Origin: Pseudomonas japonica | GTDB lineage: Bacteria > Pseudomonadota > Gammaproteobacteria > Pseudomonadales > Pseudomonadaceae | Length of the DNA stretch: 37,686 bases | Assembly (NCBI RefSeq): GCF_900188455.1 | Contig: NZ_FZOL01000039.1 | Location: forward strand, 1 to 37,686 | Direction of reading: 5' to 3' | Part shown: positions 8,254 through 16,391 of the stretch, piece after piece | Layout: each line of letters opens with the position of its first letter | Numbering within the stretch: position 1 is the stretch's first letter | Notes under the pieces: generated by a model | Told to the model about the DNA's origin: nothing | Databases searched by the model: none | What the model saw: the letters and a program-made list of their open reading frames with translations, nothing else | Made by a program: the position numbers and the translations under genes

Positions 8254-8679
8254 CCGAAGCCCCCTTGCCTCGATCTTGAATCAGTGAACCGGTGTGGAAA
8301 ATAGATGGCTGATTGCCATGCCGCTGCGCGGGAAGCGCGGCATACTGCGCTCGTGGCCGGATATTGTCGCGCCAAGGGTAATGAGACTTTGGTCGAATAG
8401 CCACAACGCCAACGCGGTAATTGGTTTGACCAAGTGGTCACCGAATGGATGCAAAGTTTCGATATTTCAAGGCGTTATTGCGATTCTGCGGGTCCCGCGG
8501 CAGCTTTCATGCGCTGGCGGAGCAGGCGCGGTGATGGACCCATCGCCCATGGCGGTAATATCATGCTGACATCAAATCGTGTGCCAAGGAGGCGGTGTCC
8601 AGTGATCCCGGGACGCTGCTGGGCAACGGCTTCTCCAGGTCCGACCGGCCGTTCAGAGCCGGAATCTTTTGAGTAGAAC
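8254..8679. promoter_or_regulatory. 426-bp divergent control region between two c-di-GMP genes, with a TGGT-N3-ACCA operator
   Basis: I see no credible small gene here. TTGGTTTGACCAA (8421-8433) is a perfect TGGT-N3-ACCA palindrome, the recognition type of FadR-subfamily GntR regulators such as LldR, PdhR and GlcC. It is followed by TGGTCACC. A 7-bp hairpin (ATGCCGC 8318-8324, GCGGCAT 8337-8343) lies nearer the cyclase. No GntR gene is in the window. The operator assignment is inference. Confidence 0.45.
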
Positions 8680-11262
8680 ATGACGTCTCAGGACAACCGT
8701 TCCATCGAATTGTCGCTGGCTCAACTGGCCGCCCTCGACCGGGTGATGGCCATCGCCGAGTTCACCCCGGACGGCACCCTGCTGCGGGCCAACGAAAACT
8801 TCCTGGTGCTGATGGGCTACACGCTGGAACAACTGCGTGGGCGTCACCACCGTATGCTCTGTCCGCCGGCCCTGGCGCAGAGTGCGGAATACGCCGATTT
8901 CTGGGTACGCCTGCGCGATGGCGATGCCCGCTCCGGGATCGTCGAGCGGGTTCACCGCGACGGCAGCCGGCGCTGGCTGGAGGCGACCTACGCGGCGGTG
9001 CGCGATGAGCGCGGCGAGGTGGCGCAGATCCTCAAGATCGCCACCGACATCACCGCCCGCCTGGCCCAGGAACAGGCCCAGCAGCAACGCCTGCGGGTGC
9101 TGTCGCTGGTGGCCGATGCCAGCGACACGGCGGTGATGATCAGCGACAGCCAGCGCCGCATCGCCTACACCAACGCCGGTTTCAGCCGCATGTTCGGCTG
9201 GGCTGGCGAAGAGATCGTGGGGCGCAGCCCGATGGCCCTGCTGGTGCCGGACCGGGACGAGCAGAGCATCGCCGAGTACTACGCCGAGATGTACGCCGCC
9301 GGCTCCATGCAGCGCGAGGAAATCGTCAGCGGCAAGCACGGCCAGCGCTACTGGGCCAAGGTGGTGAGCAACCCGATCTTCGACGCCGGGCAGTTGCAGC
9401 ACACCGTCACCCTGTTCACCGATATCACCCAGGCCAAGATGCACGAGGCCCTGCAGCACCGTGTGCTGGAGGCCATGGCCCGGGAACAGCCGCTGACCGA
9501 GGTGCTGGAACTGATCTGCCTGGAGGTGGAGCGCATCGCCCCGGAACTGGCGGCGTCGATCCTGCGCGTCGACGAGGACGGGCAGTTGCATTCCCTGGCC
9601 GCGCCGAGCCTGCCGGTGGACTACAGCCGCCAGCTCAATGGCGTGCGCATCGGCCCCACCGTGGGTTCCTGCGGCACGTCGGCGTGGCGCAACGAGTCGG
9701 TGCTGGTGGACGACATCACCACCGATCCGCTCTGGGCCGACTACCAGGACCTGGCCAGCCAGCTGGGCTTTCGCAGTTGCTGGTCGACGCCGATCCGCAA
9801 CAGCCAGGGCGCGGCCATCGGCACCTTCGCCTTCTATTTCCGCCAGGCGCGCAACGTCGCTTCGGCGCTGTTCCACCAGCGCCTGGTGGATGCCTGCGCG
9901 CACCTCTGCGCCCTGGCCCTGGAGCGGGAAAACTCGCGCCAGCGCATTCGCCAGCTGGCCTACTACGACGCCCTCACCGGGCTGCCCAACCGCAGCCTGC
10001 TGCAGGCCAAGGCCGACCAGGCGATCGCCAGCGCGGCGCGCAACAACGAACAGGTGGCGGTGCTGTTCATCGACCTCGATCGCTTCAAGCAGGTCAACGA
10101 CTCCCTCGGCCATCCGGCCGGCGACGAGCTGCTGCGTCAGGTGGCGACACGCATGCGCAGCGAGCTGCGCGCCTCCGATATCGCCGGGCGCCTGTCCGGT
10201 GACGAGTTCGTGGTGATCCTGCCGCAGTGTGACGGCGACCATGCCGCCGATGCGGTGGAGCGCATCCAGATCCTGCTCAGCGAACCGATGACCATCGCCA
10301 GCACCCAGTTCGCCATTTCCGCCAGCGTCGGCGTGGCCATGTACCCCTCCGATGGCTGCGACGTGGAAACCCTGCTGCACCGCGCCGACATGGCCATGTA
10401 CCAGGCGAAGAACAGCGGCCGTGGCTGCTTCAGCTTCTTCAGCAGCGAGATGAACAAGCTGGCCCAGGAGCGCCTGGCCCTGGAAAACGCCTTGCGCGAG
10501 GCGCTGCAGCAGGGGCAGTTGCGTCTGCACTATCAACCGCAGGTGGAGATGTCCAGCGGTCGCCTGTATGGCGTCGAGGCGCTGGCGCGCTGGACCCATC
10601 CGCAACTGGGCGAGGTGTCCCCGGCGCGCTTCATTCCCCTGGCGGAGGAGTGCGGGTTGATCGCCGAGCTGGGGCGCTGGGCGCTGCGCGAAGCCTGCCG
10701 GCAGCTTTCCGAATGGCGTGCGCGGGGGCTGGTGGTGCCGGCGGTGGCGGTGAACCTGTCGCCAACCAGTTTCCACAACCTCGACCTGCCGCGGATGATT
10801 GCCGACACCCTGCGCCACAACGATCTGCTGCCGACCGACCTGACCCTGGAGCTGACCGAGAACATCCTGCTGGACACCAACCCCAGCACCATGAAGACCA
10901 TCGAGGAAGTGCATGCCCAGGGCATTCGCCTGTCCATGGACGACTTCGGCACTGGCTATTCCAGCCTGAGCTACCTGCGTCGCCTGCCGGTGTCGGAGTT
11001 GAAGCTGGATCGCAGTTTCGTCGCCGACATCGAGCATGACGAGGCCGCGCGGGCCCTGAGCAGCGCGATCCTGGGCATTGGCAAGAGCCTGCACCTGACG
11101 GTGGTGGCGGAGGGGATCGAGACCGATACCCAGAGTGTCTGGCTCAAGCAGCAGGGCTATCCGGTGGCCCAGGGCTACCTGTATTCGCCGCCGCTGGCGC
11201 CGGAGGCGCTGGCGCAGTGGCTGGCGGAGCGGGTGGTGGCGATGGAGGAAATTGCCGGATGA
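8680..11262 (+). CDS. PAS-PAS-GAF-GGDEF-EAL c-di-GMP turnover protein
   Basis: The 860-residue soluble protein has two PAS domains (about 20-125 and 140-250), a GAF domain (about 260-410), GGDEF (about 425-590) and EAL (about 605-850). The layout and the linker ALALERENSRQ recall E. coli DosP. The first PAS has the RGRHHRMLC...YADFW pattern seen in BdlA/Aer-type PAS domains and lacks the DosP haem His/Met context. The GGDEF motif is SGDEF (about residue 506), with a RASD I-site-like motif five residues upstream; it may be weak or regulatory. The EAL domain keeps EALARW, NLSPTSF, ELTEN, DDFGTGYSS, LKLDRSF, AEGIET and QGY, so phosphodiesterase activity is expected. The ribosome binding site is weak. 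Confidence 0.93.
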   Translation: MTSQDNRSIELSLAQLAALDRVMAIAEFTPDGTLLRANENFLVLMGYTLEQLRGRHHRMLCPPALAQSAEYADFWVRLRDGDARSGIVERVHRDGSRRWLEATYAAVRDERGEVAQILKIATDITARLAQEQAQQQRLRVLSLVADASDTAVMISDSQRRIAYTNAGFSRMFGWAGEEIVGRSPMALLVPDRDEQSIAEYYAEMYAAGSMQREEIVSGKHGQRYWAKVVSNPIFDAGQLQHTVTLFTDITQAKMHEALQHRVLEAMAREQPLTEVLELICLEVERIAPELAASILRVDEDGQLHSLAAPSLPVDYSRQLNGVRIGPTVGSCGTSAWRNESVLVDDITTDPLWADYQDLASQLGFRSCWSTPIRNSQGAAIGTFAFYFRQARNVASALFHQRLVDACAHLCALALERENSRQRIRQLAYYDALTGLPNRSLLQAKADQAIASAARNNEQVAVLFIDLDRFKQVNDSLGHPAGDELLRQVATRMRSELRASDIAGRLSGDEFVVILPQCDGDHAADAVERIQILLSEPMTIASTQFAISASVGVAMYPSDGCDVETLLHRADMAMYQAKNSGRGCFSFFSSEMNKLAQERLALENALREALQQGQLRLHYQPQVEMSSGRLYGVEALARWTHPQLGEVSPARFIPLAEECGLIAELGRWALREACRQLSEWRARGLVVPAVAVNLSPTSFHNLDLPRMIADTLRHNDLLPTDLTLELTENILLDTNPSTMKTIEEVHAQGIRLSMDDFGTGYSSLSYLRRLPVSELKLDRSFVADIEHDEAARALSSAILGIGKSLHLTVVAEGIETDTQSVWLKQQGYPVAQGYLYSPPLAPEALAQWLAERVVAMEEIAG

Positions 11263-11282
11263 TCTGAAGGCTGCGCGGTCCC

Positions 11283-11423
11283 GTAGGAGCTGGCTTGCCT
11301 GCGAAAGGACCGCGTAGCGGTCCCGGTTCCTGATCTACAGTCAGGCCAATGTGGTCTCTGCCCGGCTTTGGATGGAGAACCGGGACCGCGTTGCGGTCCT
11401 TTCGCAGGCAAGCCAGCTCCTAC
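11283..11423. repeat. REPIN (GTAGGAGCTGGCTTGCC type)
   Basis: Two inverted copies of a REP unit, starting GTAGGAGCTGGCTTGCC and each including a GGACCGC...GCGGTCC hairpin, flank a spacer of about 60 bases. It lies between the EAL gene and the convergent porin gene. The same family recurs at 25627-25736 and 36096-36214. Confidence 0.9.
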
Positions 11424-11447
11424 ACAGGGGTTAGCGGCGCCGGTGAT

Positions 11448-12692
11448 TTACCAGAGGGCCAAGGTGTAACTCACGATCAACCGGTTCTCATCCAGGTCAT
11501 TGCCGAAGTTCGTCGAGCGTACCGTCGCGTTCCTCCACTTCACCCCCAGGTTCTTCAGCGGTCCGCTCTGGATCACGTAGCCGATGTCCATGTCCCGCTC
11601 CCACTCCCGGCCTTCCGGGCGCCCCGCGCCAAGGTCGACGTTGTCGCCACGCAGGTAGCGGGTCATGAAGGTCAGGCCGGGAATCCCCACGCTGGCGAAG
11701 TTGAAGTCGTAGCGCGCTTGCCAGGAGCGCTCGTCCTTGTTGGCGAAGTCGCCGATCTGCACGAAGTTCACCAGGTACGCGTCGGTGCCGTTGATGTAGG
11801 CGAAACCGGTGTCGCCGCTCATCCGCTGGTAGCCAAGGCCGAAGGCATGGCCGTTGATGCCGTAGGTGAACATCGCCCCCAGCGCCTTGTTGTCCACGTT
11901 GCTGCCGCCGTCATCCAGCGAGCGGGCGAAGCGCAGGTCGCTTTTCAGCGTCTGGCCGTTGCCCAGTGCCCAGGTGTGGCCGAGGCCGAGCATGTGCTGG
12001 CGGTAGAAGTGCTCCAGGCCGCCGTAGCTGTAGCTGGTGTTCAGGCTGTCGGTCCATTTGTAGTTGACATGGCCGAAGTCGAAGCGGTCGCTGCCGGTCT
12101 GGCGGACCACGATCTGCTTCGCCGCGCCGGTGGTCAGGCCGATGTCCTCGTAGTCCTGGGAGTCACGCTGGTTGACCTGGCGCAGTCGGCCGAGCTCGAC
12201 GCCCAGGTTGCTGATTTCCTGCACGCTCAGTTGGCCACCTTCGAACACCTGCGGCAGCAGGCGCGAGTCGTTGGGCATGAGCACCGGCAGCTTGGGAATC
12301 AGTGTGCCGAGCTTGAGCACGCTCTTGGAGGCGCGGACCTTGGCGGTCAGGCCGAGGTCGCTGTAGCTGTCCTGGGCGCGCTTCGGTGCTTCGCGGTCCC
12401 GTTGCAGCAAGCCGCTGCCGGCGCGGTCGGGGCTGGAGTCGAGCTTGAGGCCGAGCAGGCCGATGGCATCGACGCCGAAACCGAGGGTGCCTTCGGTGAA
12501 GCCGGACTCGTAGCGCAGCAGGAAGCCCTGGGCCCATTCGTCGATCTTCGACTGCGCGGCGCCGTCCTGGCGGAAGTCGCGGTTGAAGTAGAAGTTGCGG
12601 GTTTCCACGCTGGCCTTGCTGTCGTCGAGAAAGGCGGCCTGGGTGGTCGGGCAGAGGAGGGCCAGGGCCAGTGGGGTGAGGGTGCGGTACAT
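11448..12692 (-). CDS. OprD-family outer-membrane porin
   Basis: The 414-residue precursor starts with a signal peptide (MYRTLTPLALALLCPTTQAA, cleavage near residue 20). It continues as FLDDSKASVETRNFYFNRDFR, the usual OprD-family mature start. Later signatures include SYSYGGLEHFYRQHMLGLGH, a KNLGVKWRNATVRS strand and a terminal aromatic W for barrel insertion. OprD-type (Occ) channels take up carboxylates or basic amino acids. Position directly downstream of yjcH-actP on the same strand, with a 110-bp gap, suggests an organic-acid channel for the same uptake system. The ATG at 12692 is chosen for the signal peptide. A Crc/Hfq-like A-rich motif lies just upstream. Confidence 0.93.
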   Translation of the reverse strand: MYRTLTPLALALLCPTTQAAFLDDSKASVETRNFYFNRDFRQDGAAQSKIDEWAQGFLLRYESGFTEGTLGFGVDAIGLLGLKLDSSPDRAGSGLLQRDREAPKRAQDSYSDLGLTAKVRASKSVLKLGTLIPKLPVLMPNDSRLLPQVFEGGQLSVQEISNLGVELGRLRQVNQRDSQDYEDIGLTTGAAKQIVVRQTGSDRFDFGHVNYKWTDSLNTSYSYGGLEHFYRQHMLGLGHTWALGNGQTLKSDLRFARSLDDGGSNVDNKALGAMFTYGINGHAFGLGYQRMSGDTGFAYINGTDAYLVNFVQIGDFANKDERSWQARYDFNFASVGIPGLTFMTRYLRGDNVDLGAGRPEGREWERDMDIGYVIQSGPLKNLGVKWRNATVRSTNFGNDLDENRLIVSYTLALW

Positions 12693-12702
12693 AGGGAGTC
12701 TC

Positions 12703-12722
12703 TTGTTGTTATTGGGTTGTTG
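12703..12722 (-). promoter_or_regulatory. Candidate Crc/Hfq (CA motif) site in the porin leader
   Basis: On the minus strand the leader reads CAACAACCC then AATAACAACAA, ending about ten bases before the ATG at 12692. It contains two overlapping AAYAAYAA matches, the motif by which Hfq with Crc blocks translation during carbon catabolite repression in Pseudomonas. The position over the ribosome binding region fits that mechanism. A GGCCCGC-GCGGGCC hairpin lies just upstream. Confidence 0.5.
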
Positions 12723-12802
12723 GGCCCGCGTTGCGGGCCTTTGCGACGGTTCAGCGCCCCGACAATCTCGCTCCCACACAAGGTGGGCAGTCGAGGATTG
12801 CA

Positions 12803-14461
12803 TCAGTGGGCGGAAGCGGCGGCGGCGCCGAGGCCGGTCTGGGCACGGACGAACTGGTCGTCGAAGGCCTCGCGCTCACGGCTGGCGCGCGCGCTGTTGT
12901 CGAGCAGCGAGACCACCACGGTGACCAGGAACGCCAGCGGCATGGAGAACAGCGCCGGGTGGTCGTAGGGGTAGATGGCTTTGGCGTTGCCCAGCACCGT
13001 GACCCATACCGCCGGCGACAGGACCACCAGCACCAGGGCGCTGACCAGTCCGGCGAAGCCACCGGCCAGCGCGCCGCGGGTGGTCAGGCCTTTCCAGTAC
13101 ATGGCCATGATCAGCACCGGGAAGTTGGTCGAGGCGGCGATGCCGAAGGTCAGGCCGACGAGGAAGGCGATGTTCTGGTTCTCGAACAGGAAGCCGAGGA
13201 AGATCGCCACCAGGCCGAGGCCGACGGTGGCGAAGCGGGTCACGCGCATTTCCTGCTGTTCCGTGGCGGTGCCTTTCTTCAGCACGGTGGCGTAGAGGTC
13301 GTGGGAAATCGCCGAGGCGCCGGCCAGGGCCAGGCCGGAGACCACCGCGAGGATGGTGGCGAAGGCCACCGCCGAGAGGAAACCGAGGAACAGGTTGCCG
13401 CCCACCGCCTTGGCCAGGTGCATCGCCACCATGTTGCCGCCGCCGATCAGCGCCGCTTTCACATCACCACCGACGAAGAACTGCGGATCGGTGCCGACGA
13501 TGACGATGGCGGCATAGCCCAGCACCATCACCACGAGGAAGAAGAAACCGATGAAACCGGTGGCGTAGAACACCGATTTGCGTGCTTCCCTGGCGTTCGG
13601 CACGGTGAAGAAGCGCATCAGGATATGCGGCAGGCCGGCGATGCCGAAGACCAGGCCGAGAGACAGCGACGCGGCGTTGACCGGGTCGGCCAGCATCGAG
13701 CCTGGGCCCATGATGTTGAAACCGTTGGCATGGGCCTCGACCGCACGCGTGGCCAGGGTCTCGAAGCTGAAACCGAACTCGGCCATGGCCAGCAGGGCCA
13801 GGGTGCTGCCGCCGACGAGCAGCAGCACGGCCTTGATGATCTGCACCCAGGTGGTGGCGATCATGCCGCCGAAGATCACGTAGACCAGCATCAGCACGCC
13901 GACCACCATCACCGCGGTGCGGTAGTCGAGGCCGAACAGCAGCTTGATCAACTGGCCGGCGCCGACCATCTGCACCACCAGGTAGCAGCACACCACGGTC
14001 AGCGAGCCGAACGCGGCAAAGGTGCGGATGCGGGTCTGGTCGAGGCGGTAGGAGACGATGTCGGCGAAGGTGAAGCGGCCGAGGTTGCGCAGGCGCTCAG
14101 CCATCAGGAAGGTGATGATCGGCCAGCCGACGAAGAACGCCACGGTATAGATGAAGCCGTCATAGCCCTTGGCGAAGACCAGGCTGGACAGGCCCAGCAG
14201 GGTTGCCGCGGACATGTAGTCGCCGGCGATCGCCAGGCCGTTCTGGAAGCCGCTGATGCCGCCGCCGGCGGTGTAGAAGTCCGAGGTCGATTGGGTCTGC
14301 CGCGCGGCCCACCAGGTGATGGCCAGGGTGCCGAGGACGAAGACGAAGAACATGCCGATGGCATGCAGGTTGATCGGTTGCTTCTCGGCCACGATCGGCG
14401 CGGCGAGGGCCAGCGCCGGGGCCAGCAGCAGGGCAGCGAGGCCCAGGATGCGACGGCTCAT
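12803..14461 (-). CDS. actP: Cation/acetate symporter ActP (SSS family)
   Basis: The 552-residue inner-membrane sodium:solute symporter imports acetate and related short monocarboxylates. It has an N-terminal signal-like helix (MSRRILGLAALLLAPALALA) followed by about 13 membrane segments. The SSS signatures SGFQNGLAIAGDYMSAATLLG and IFGGMIATTWVQIIKA are present, and FGIAGLPHILMRFFTVP is characteristic of ActP. Its ATG overlaps the yjcH stop as ATGA (14458-14461), so the two are translationally coupled. The porin gene follows on the same strand. Confidence 0.96.
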   Translation of the reverse strand: MSRRILGLAALLLAPALALAAPIVAEKQPINLHAIGMFFVFVLGTLAITWWAARQTQSTSDFYTAGGGISGFQNGLAIAGDYMSAATLLGLSSLVFAKGYDGFIYTVAFFVGWPIITFLMAERLRNLGRFTFADIVSYRLDQTRIRTFAAFGSLTVVCCYLVVQMVGAGQLIKLLFGLDYRTAVMVVGVLMLVYVIFGGMIATTWVQIIKAVLLLVGGSTLALLAMAEFGFSFETLATRAVEAHANGFNIMGPGSMLADPVNAASLSLGLVFGIAGLPHILMRFFTVPNAREARKSVFYATGFIGFFFLVVMVLGYAAIVIVGTDPQFFVGGDVKAALIGGGNMVAMHLAKAVGGNLFLGFLSAVAFATILAVVSGLALAGASAISHDLYATVLKKGTATEQQEMRVTRFATVGLGLVAIFLGFLFENQNIAFLVGLTFGIAASTNFPVLIMAMYWKGLTTRGALAGGFAGLVSALVLVVLSPAVWVTVLGNAKAIYPYDHPALFSMPLAFLVTVVVSLLDNSARASREREAFDDQFVRAQTGLGAAAASAH

Positions 14462-14784
14462 TTCAGCTCCTCCAGCAGGTCGGCGCTCATGGCGTCGAAG
14501 CGCGTGTTGGCATTGCGCACGTACCAGCCGGTGAGCAGCCAGGACAGCACGATCAGCGCCGCCGCCACGGGAATGCCCACGGTCAGTTGGCGACCTTCGG
14601 TCAGCGGTGCATGCAGCCAGTGCGGCTGGAACGCCACCACCGCCATGAACAGGTAATAGGCGCCCAGCACCGTGGCGCTGAGGGACCAGGACAGGCGTGC
14701 GCGGCTGCGCACCAGAGCGTGGAACTTCGGATTGGCACGGATCCGCGCGCAGCGCTGGGCGTGGGCCAGGTCGGGGGTGCTCAT
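14458..14784 (-). CDS. yjcH: DUF485 inner-membrane protein YjcH
   Basis: This 108-residue protein has two membrane helices (about residues 32-52 and 67-88) after a basic N-terminal region, with ANPKFHALVRSRARLSW typical of DUF485. YjcH accompanies ActP in many proteobacteria, probably as an accessory subunit, though its role is not settled. The ATG at 14784 has a perfect AAGGAG Shine-Dalgarno sequence. The nine-base spacer between them is pure C, an unusual homopolymer. It is the first gene of the yjcH-actP unit. Confidence 0.94.
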   Translation of the reverse strand: MSTPDLAHAQRCARIRANPKFHALVRSRARLSWSLSATVLGAYYLFMAVVAFQPHWLHAPLTEGRQLTVGIPVAAALIVLSWLLTGWYVRNANTRFDAMSADLLEELK

Positions 14785-14799
14785 GGGGGGGGGCTCCTT
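14785..14799 (-). promoter_or_regulatory. yjcH ribosome binding site with a nine-C spacer
   Basis: On the minus strand AAGGAG (14799-14794) is followed by nine C residues (14793-14785) and then the ATG. Slippage in such a tract would change the spacing of the Shine-Dalgarno sequence and the efficiency of yjcH-actP translation without changing the protein. Confidence 0.75.
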
Positions 14800-15235
14800 G
14801 GATTTTCTTGTGTTTTTTAGGGGTCTGCAGGATTTCGGCGTGCAGGGCGCCATGGCGGCGGGCGCGGCCCGTCACCGGAAAAACAGCGGGATGTGCGTGT
14901 GCTCAGTCGCGATGCGGCGACGGGGCGGGGATCGGTGTTCGCAAGAGGCTGCGGCGATGGCGTGCGCGAATCCGCAAAGGACGCGCGGACGGACTGCTGG
15001 CGGCGAGAACTGGTATCGACATGTGTGGCACCCGGCGGCTGATTGTTAGCTCTTGATGTTTGCCGCGTCCTTGTCGAGAGGATGCGGCGCAGATGGCTCC
15101 GGGGGCTTTATATAACAGTCCTGTCTTGATATGGAAGTAATACCTGTGTTGTATAGTATTTTTACTATATTTATTCGGTTGTTTTTTGGGGTTTCTGTCC
15201 GCTTTCAGGCTGCTTAATGGATTAGTTACCAGATG
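14800..15235. promoter_or_regulatory. Upstream region of yjcH-actP, with an AT-rich palindrome
   Basis: No convincing gene is seen in this 436-bp stretch. The yjcH-proximal leader is A-rich on the minus strand (AAAAAACACAAGAAAA near 14803-14818), which could be a second Crc/Hfq-type target. Farther upstream a 7-bp perfect inverted repeat, TATAGTA-TTTT-TACTATA (15152-15169), lies in an AT-rich stretch that stands out from the GC-rich background. The true promoter was not identified. Confidence 0.4.
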
Positions 15236-15337
15236 GACCGCTTTGCGGTCCTTCGCGAGCAAGCTTGCTCCCACGATGTCCGCGTCGACTGGAGCCTTGT
15301 GGGAGCGAGCTTGCTCGCGAAGGGCCGCAAAGCGGCC
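15236..15337. repeat. REPIN (GCGAGCAAGCTTGCTCCCAC type)
   Basis: GACCGCTTTGCGGTCC plus the GCGAGCAAGCTTGCTCCCAC unit (15236-15274) faces an inverted copy at 15299-15337. The sequence differs from the other two REPIN types in this window. It ends nine bases from the lysR stop codon. Confidence 0.9.
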
Positions 15338-15345
15338 CCGGCGAT

Positions 15346-16260
15346 TCAACCGAGCTGTGCCAAGCGCGTCATCAATCCCTCTGCCTCCTCATGCAACGCC
15401 GCGCAAAACGCCTCGACGAACACCGACGACGGGCGAAACTCCGGCCGGATCAGCATCACCCGATAGGGAATCGATACCGCCAGCCGCCGCACCTGCAGGC
15501 CGCGCCCGTTCTCCTGCAAGGCGCTGAGCGGGTTGATGATCGCCACCCCCAGGCCTTCGCGCACCATGGCGCAGACCGAGGCGGCGTTGGTGGTTTCGAT
15601 CACCGTATGCCGCTCCACGCCGGCCTCGCGGAAATGTTCGTCGAGGCGCTGACGGTAGATATCGCGCCCGGCCAGGTTGATGAAGGCCACACCCTGGAAG
15701 TCCGCCATCGCCAGGCGCTCGCGTTGCAGCAACGGGTGCCCGTCCGGCAGCACGCAGCGCATGTCGGCGCTGAACAGCGGTTCGCCGCGGGTGCCGCGCG
15801 GCACCTGCTCGCCTTCGGTCAGGCCGAGGTCATGGCGCTGGGCGCTGAGGGATTCCTCCAGCAGCGGCGATTCCTGGGCGCTGATGCACAGGCCGATGCC
15901 GCTCTGCTGGAGCTGGAAGCGCTTGCACACCCGTGGCAGCAGGGTCTGGGAGAACAGCGGCAGGCAGGTCAGGTCCAGTTGGCCATGCTCGAAACGACGA
16001 ATCGATTCCACCAGGCTGTTGATCCGCTCCAGGCCGACGTAGGAACGCTCCACTTCCTCCAGCAGCATCAGCGCCTGGGCGGTGGGCAGCAGGCGCCCGC
16101 CCTGGCGCTCGAACAGCTTCAGGCCGGTGAGGCTTTCCAGGCGCGCCAGCTCGCGGCTCAGGGTCGGCTGCGAGGTGAACAGCAGGCGCGCCGCGCCGGT
16201 GACGCTGCCGGCCAGCATGATGGCGCGAAACACTTCGATATGGCGGACGGAGAGACTCAT
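15346..16260 (-). CDS. lysR: LysR-family activator, probably of the adjacent lysA
   Basis: The 304-residue regulator has an N-terminal helix-turn-helix (residues 5-63: RHIEVFRAIMLAGSVTGAARLL, then QPTLSRELARLE) and a LysR substrate-binding domain (about 90-295). It is divergent from a diaminopimelate decarboxylase gene with a 131-bp gap, exactly the arrangement of E. coli lysR-lysA, where LysR activates lysA and responds to diaminopimelate and lysine. The symbol rests on this context plus family resemblance. A GAAAAA-N9-TTTTTC inverted repeat in the gap is a likely binding site. Confidence 0.85.
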   Translation of the reverse strand: MSLSVRHIEVFRAIMLAGSVTGAARLLFTSQPTLSRELARLESLTGLKLFERQGGRLLPTAQALMLLEEVERSYVGLERINSLVESIRRFEHGQLDLTCLPLFSQTLLPRVCKRFQLQQSGIGLCISAQESPLLEESLSAQRHDLGLTEGEQVPRGTRGEPLFSADMRCVLPDGHPLLQRERLAMADFQGVAFINLAGRDIYRQRLDEHFREAGVERHTVIETTNAASVCAMVREGLGVAIINPLSALQENGRGLQVRRLAVSIPYRVMLIRPEFRPSSVFVEAFCAALHEEAEGLMTRLAQLG

Positions 16261-16308
16261 CGAGAGGAACCTGAGCGGGGAAGGGTGGCATATCAGAACT
16301 GAATGGAC

Positions 16309-16331
16309 TGAAAAAGAATAGATATTTTTCT
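16309..16331. promoter_or_regulatory. Candidate LysR operator in the lysR-lysA gap
   Basis: TGAAAAA (16309-16315) and TTTTTCTG (16325-16332) make an inverted repeat with a nine-base centre, GAATAGATA. It lies between the divergent starts at 16260 and 16392. Form and position fit a LysR regulator site; no other inverted repeat stands out in the gap. Confidence 0.5.
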
Positions 16332-16391
16332 GAATGATCGCCCTTCGGCATCATGGTGGTCTTCCCACTTTTCGCAGGACCTTTTCCCGCC

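Noticed and set aside
8653..11094. 813-codon open frame on the minus strand
   Set aside because: It lies antisense to the GGDEF-EAL gene, its product is rich in H, Q, G and A without domains, and it exists only because of high GC third positions.
14903..15349. 148-codon frame in the yjcH-lysR gap
   Set aside because: It runs through the REPIN at 15236-15337 and has no ribosome binding site or protein-like composition.
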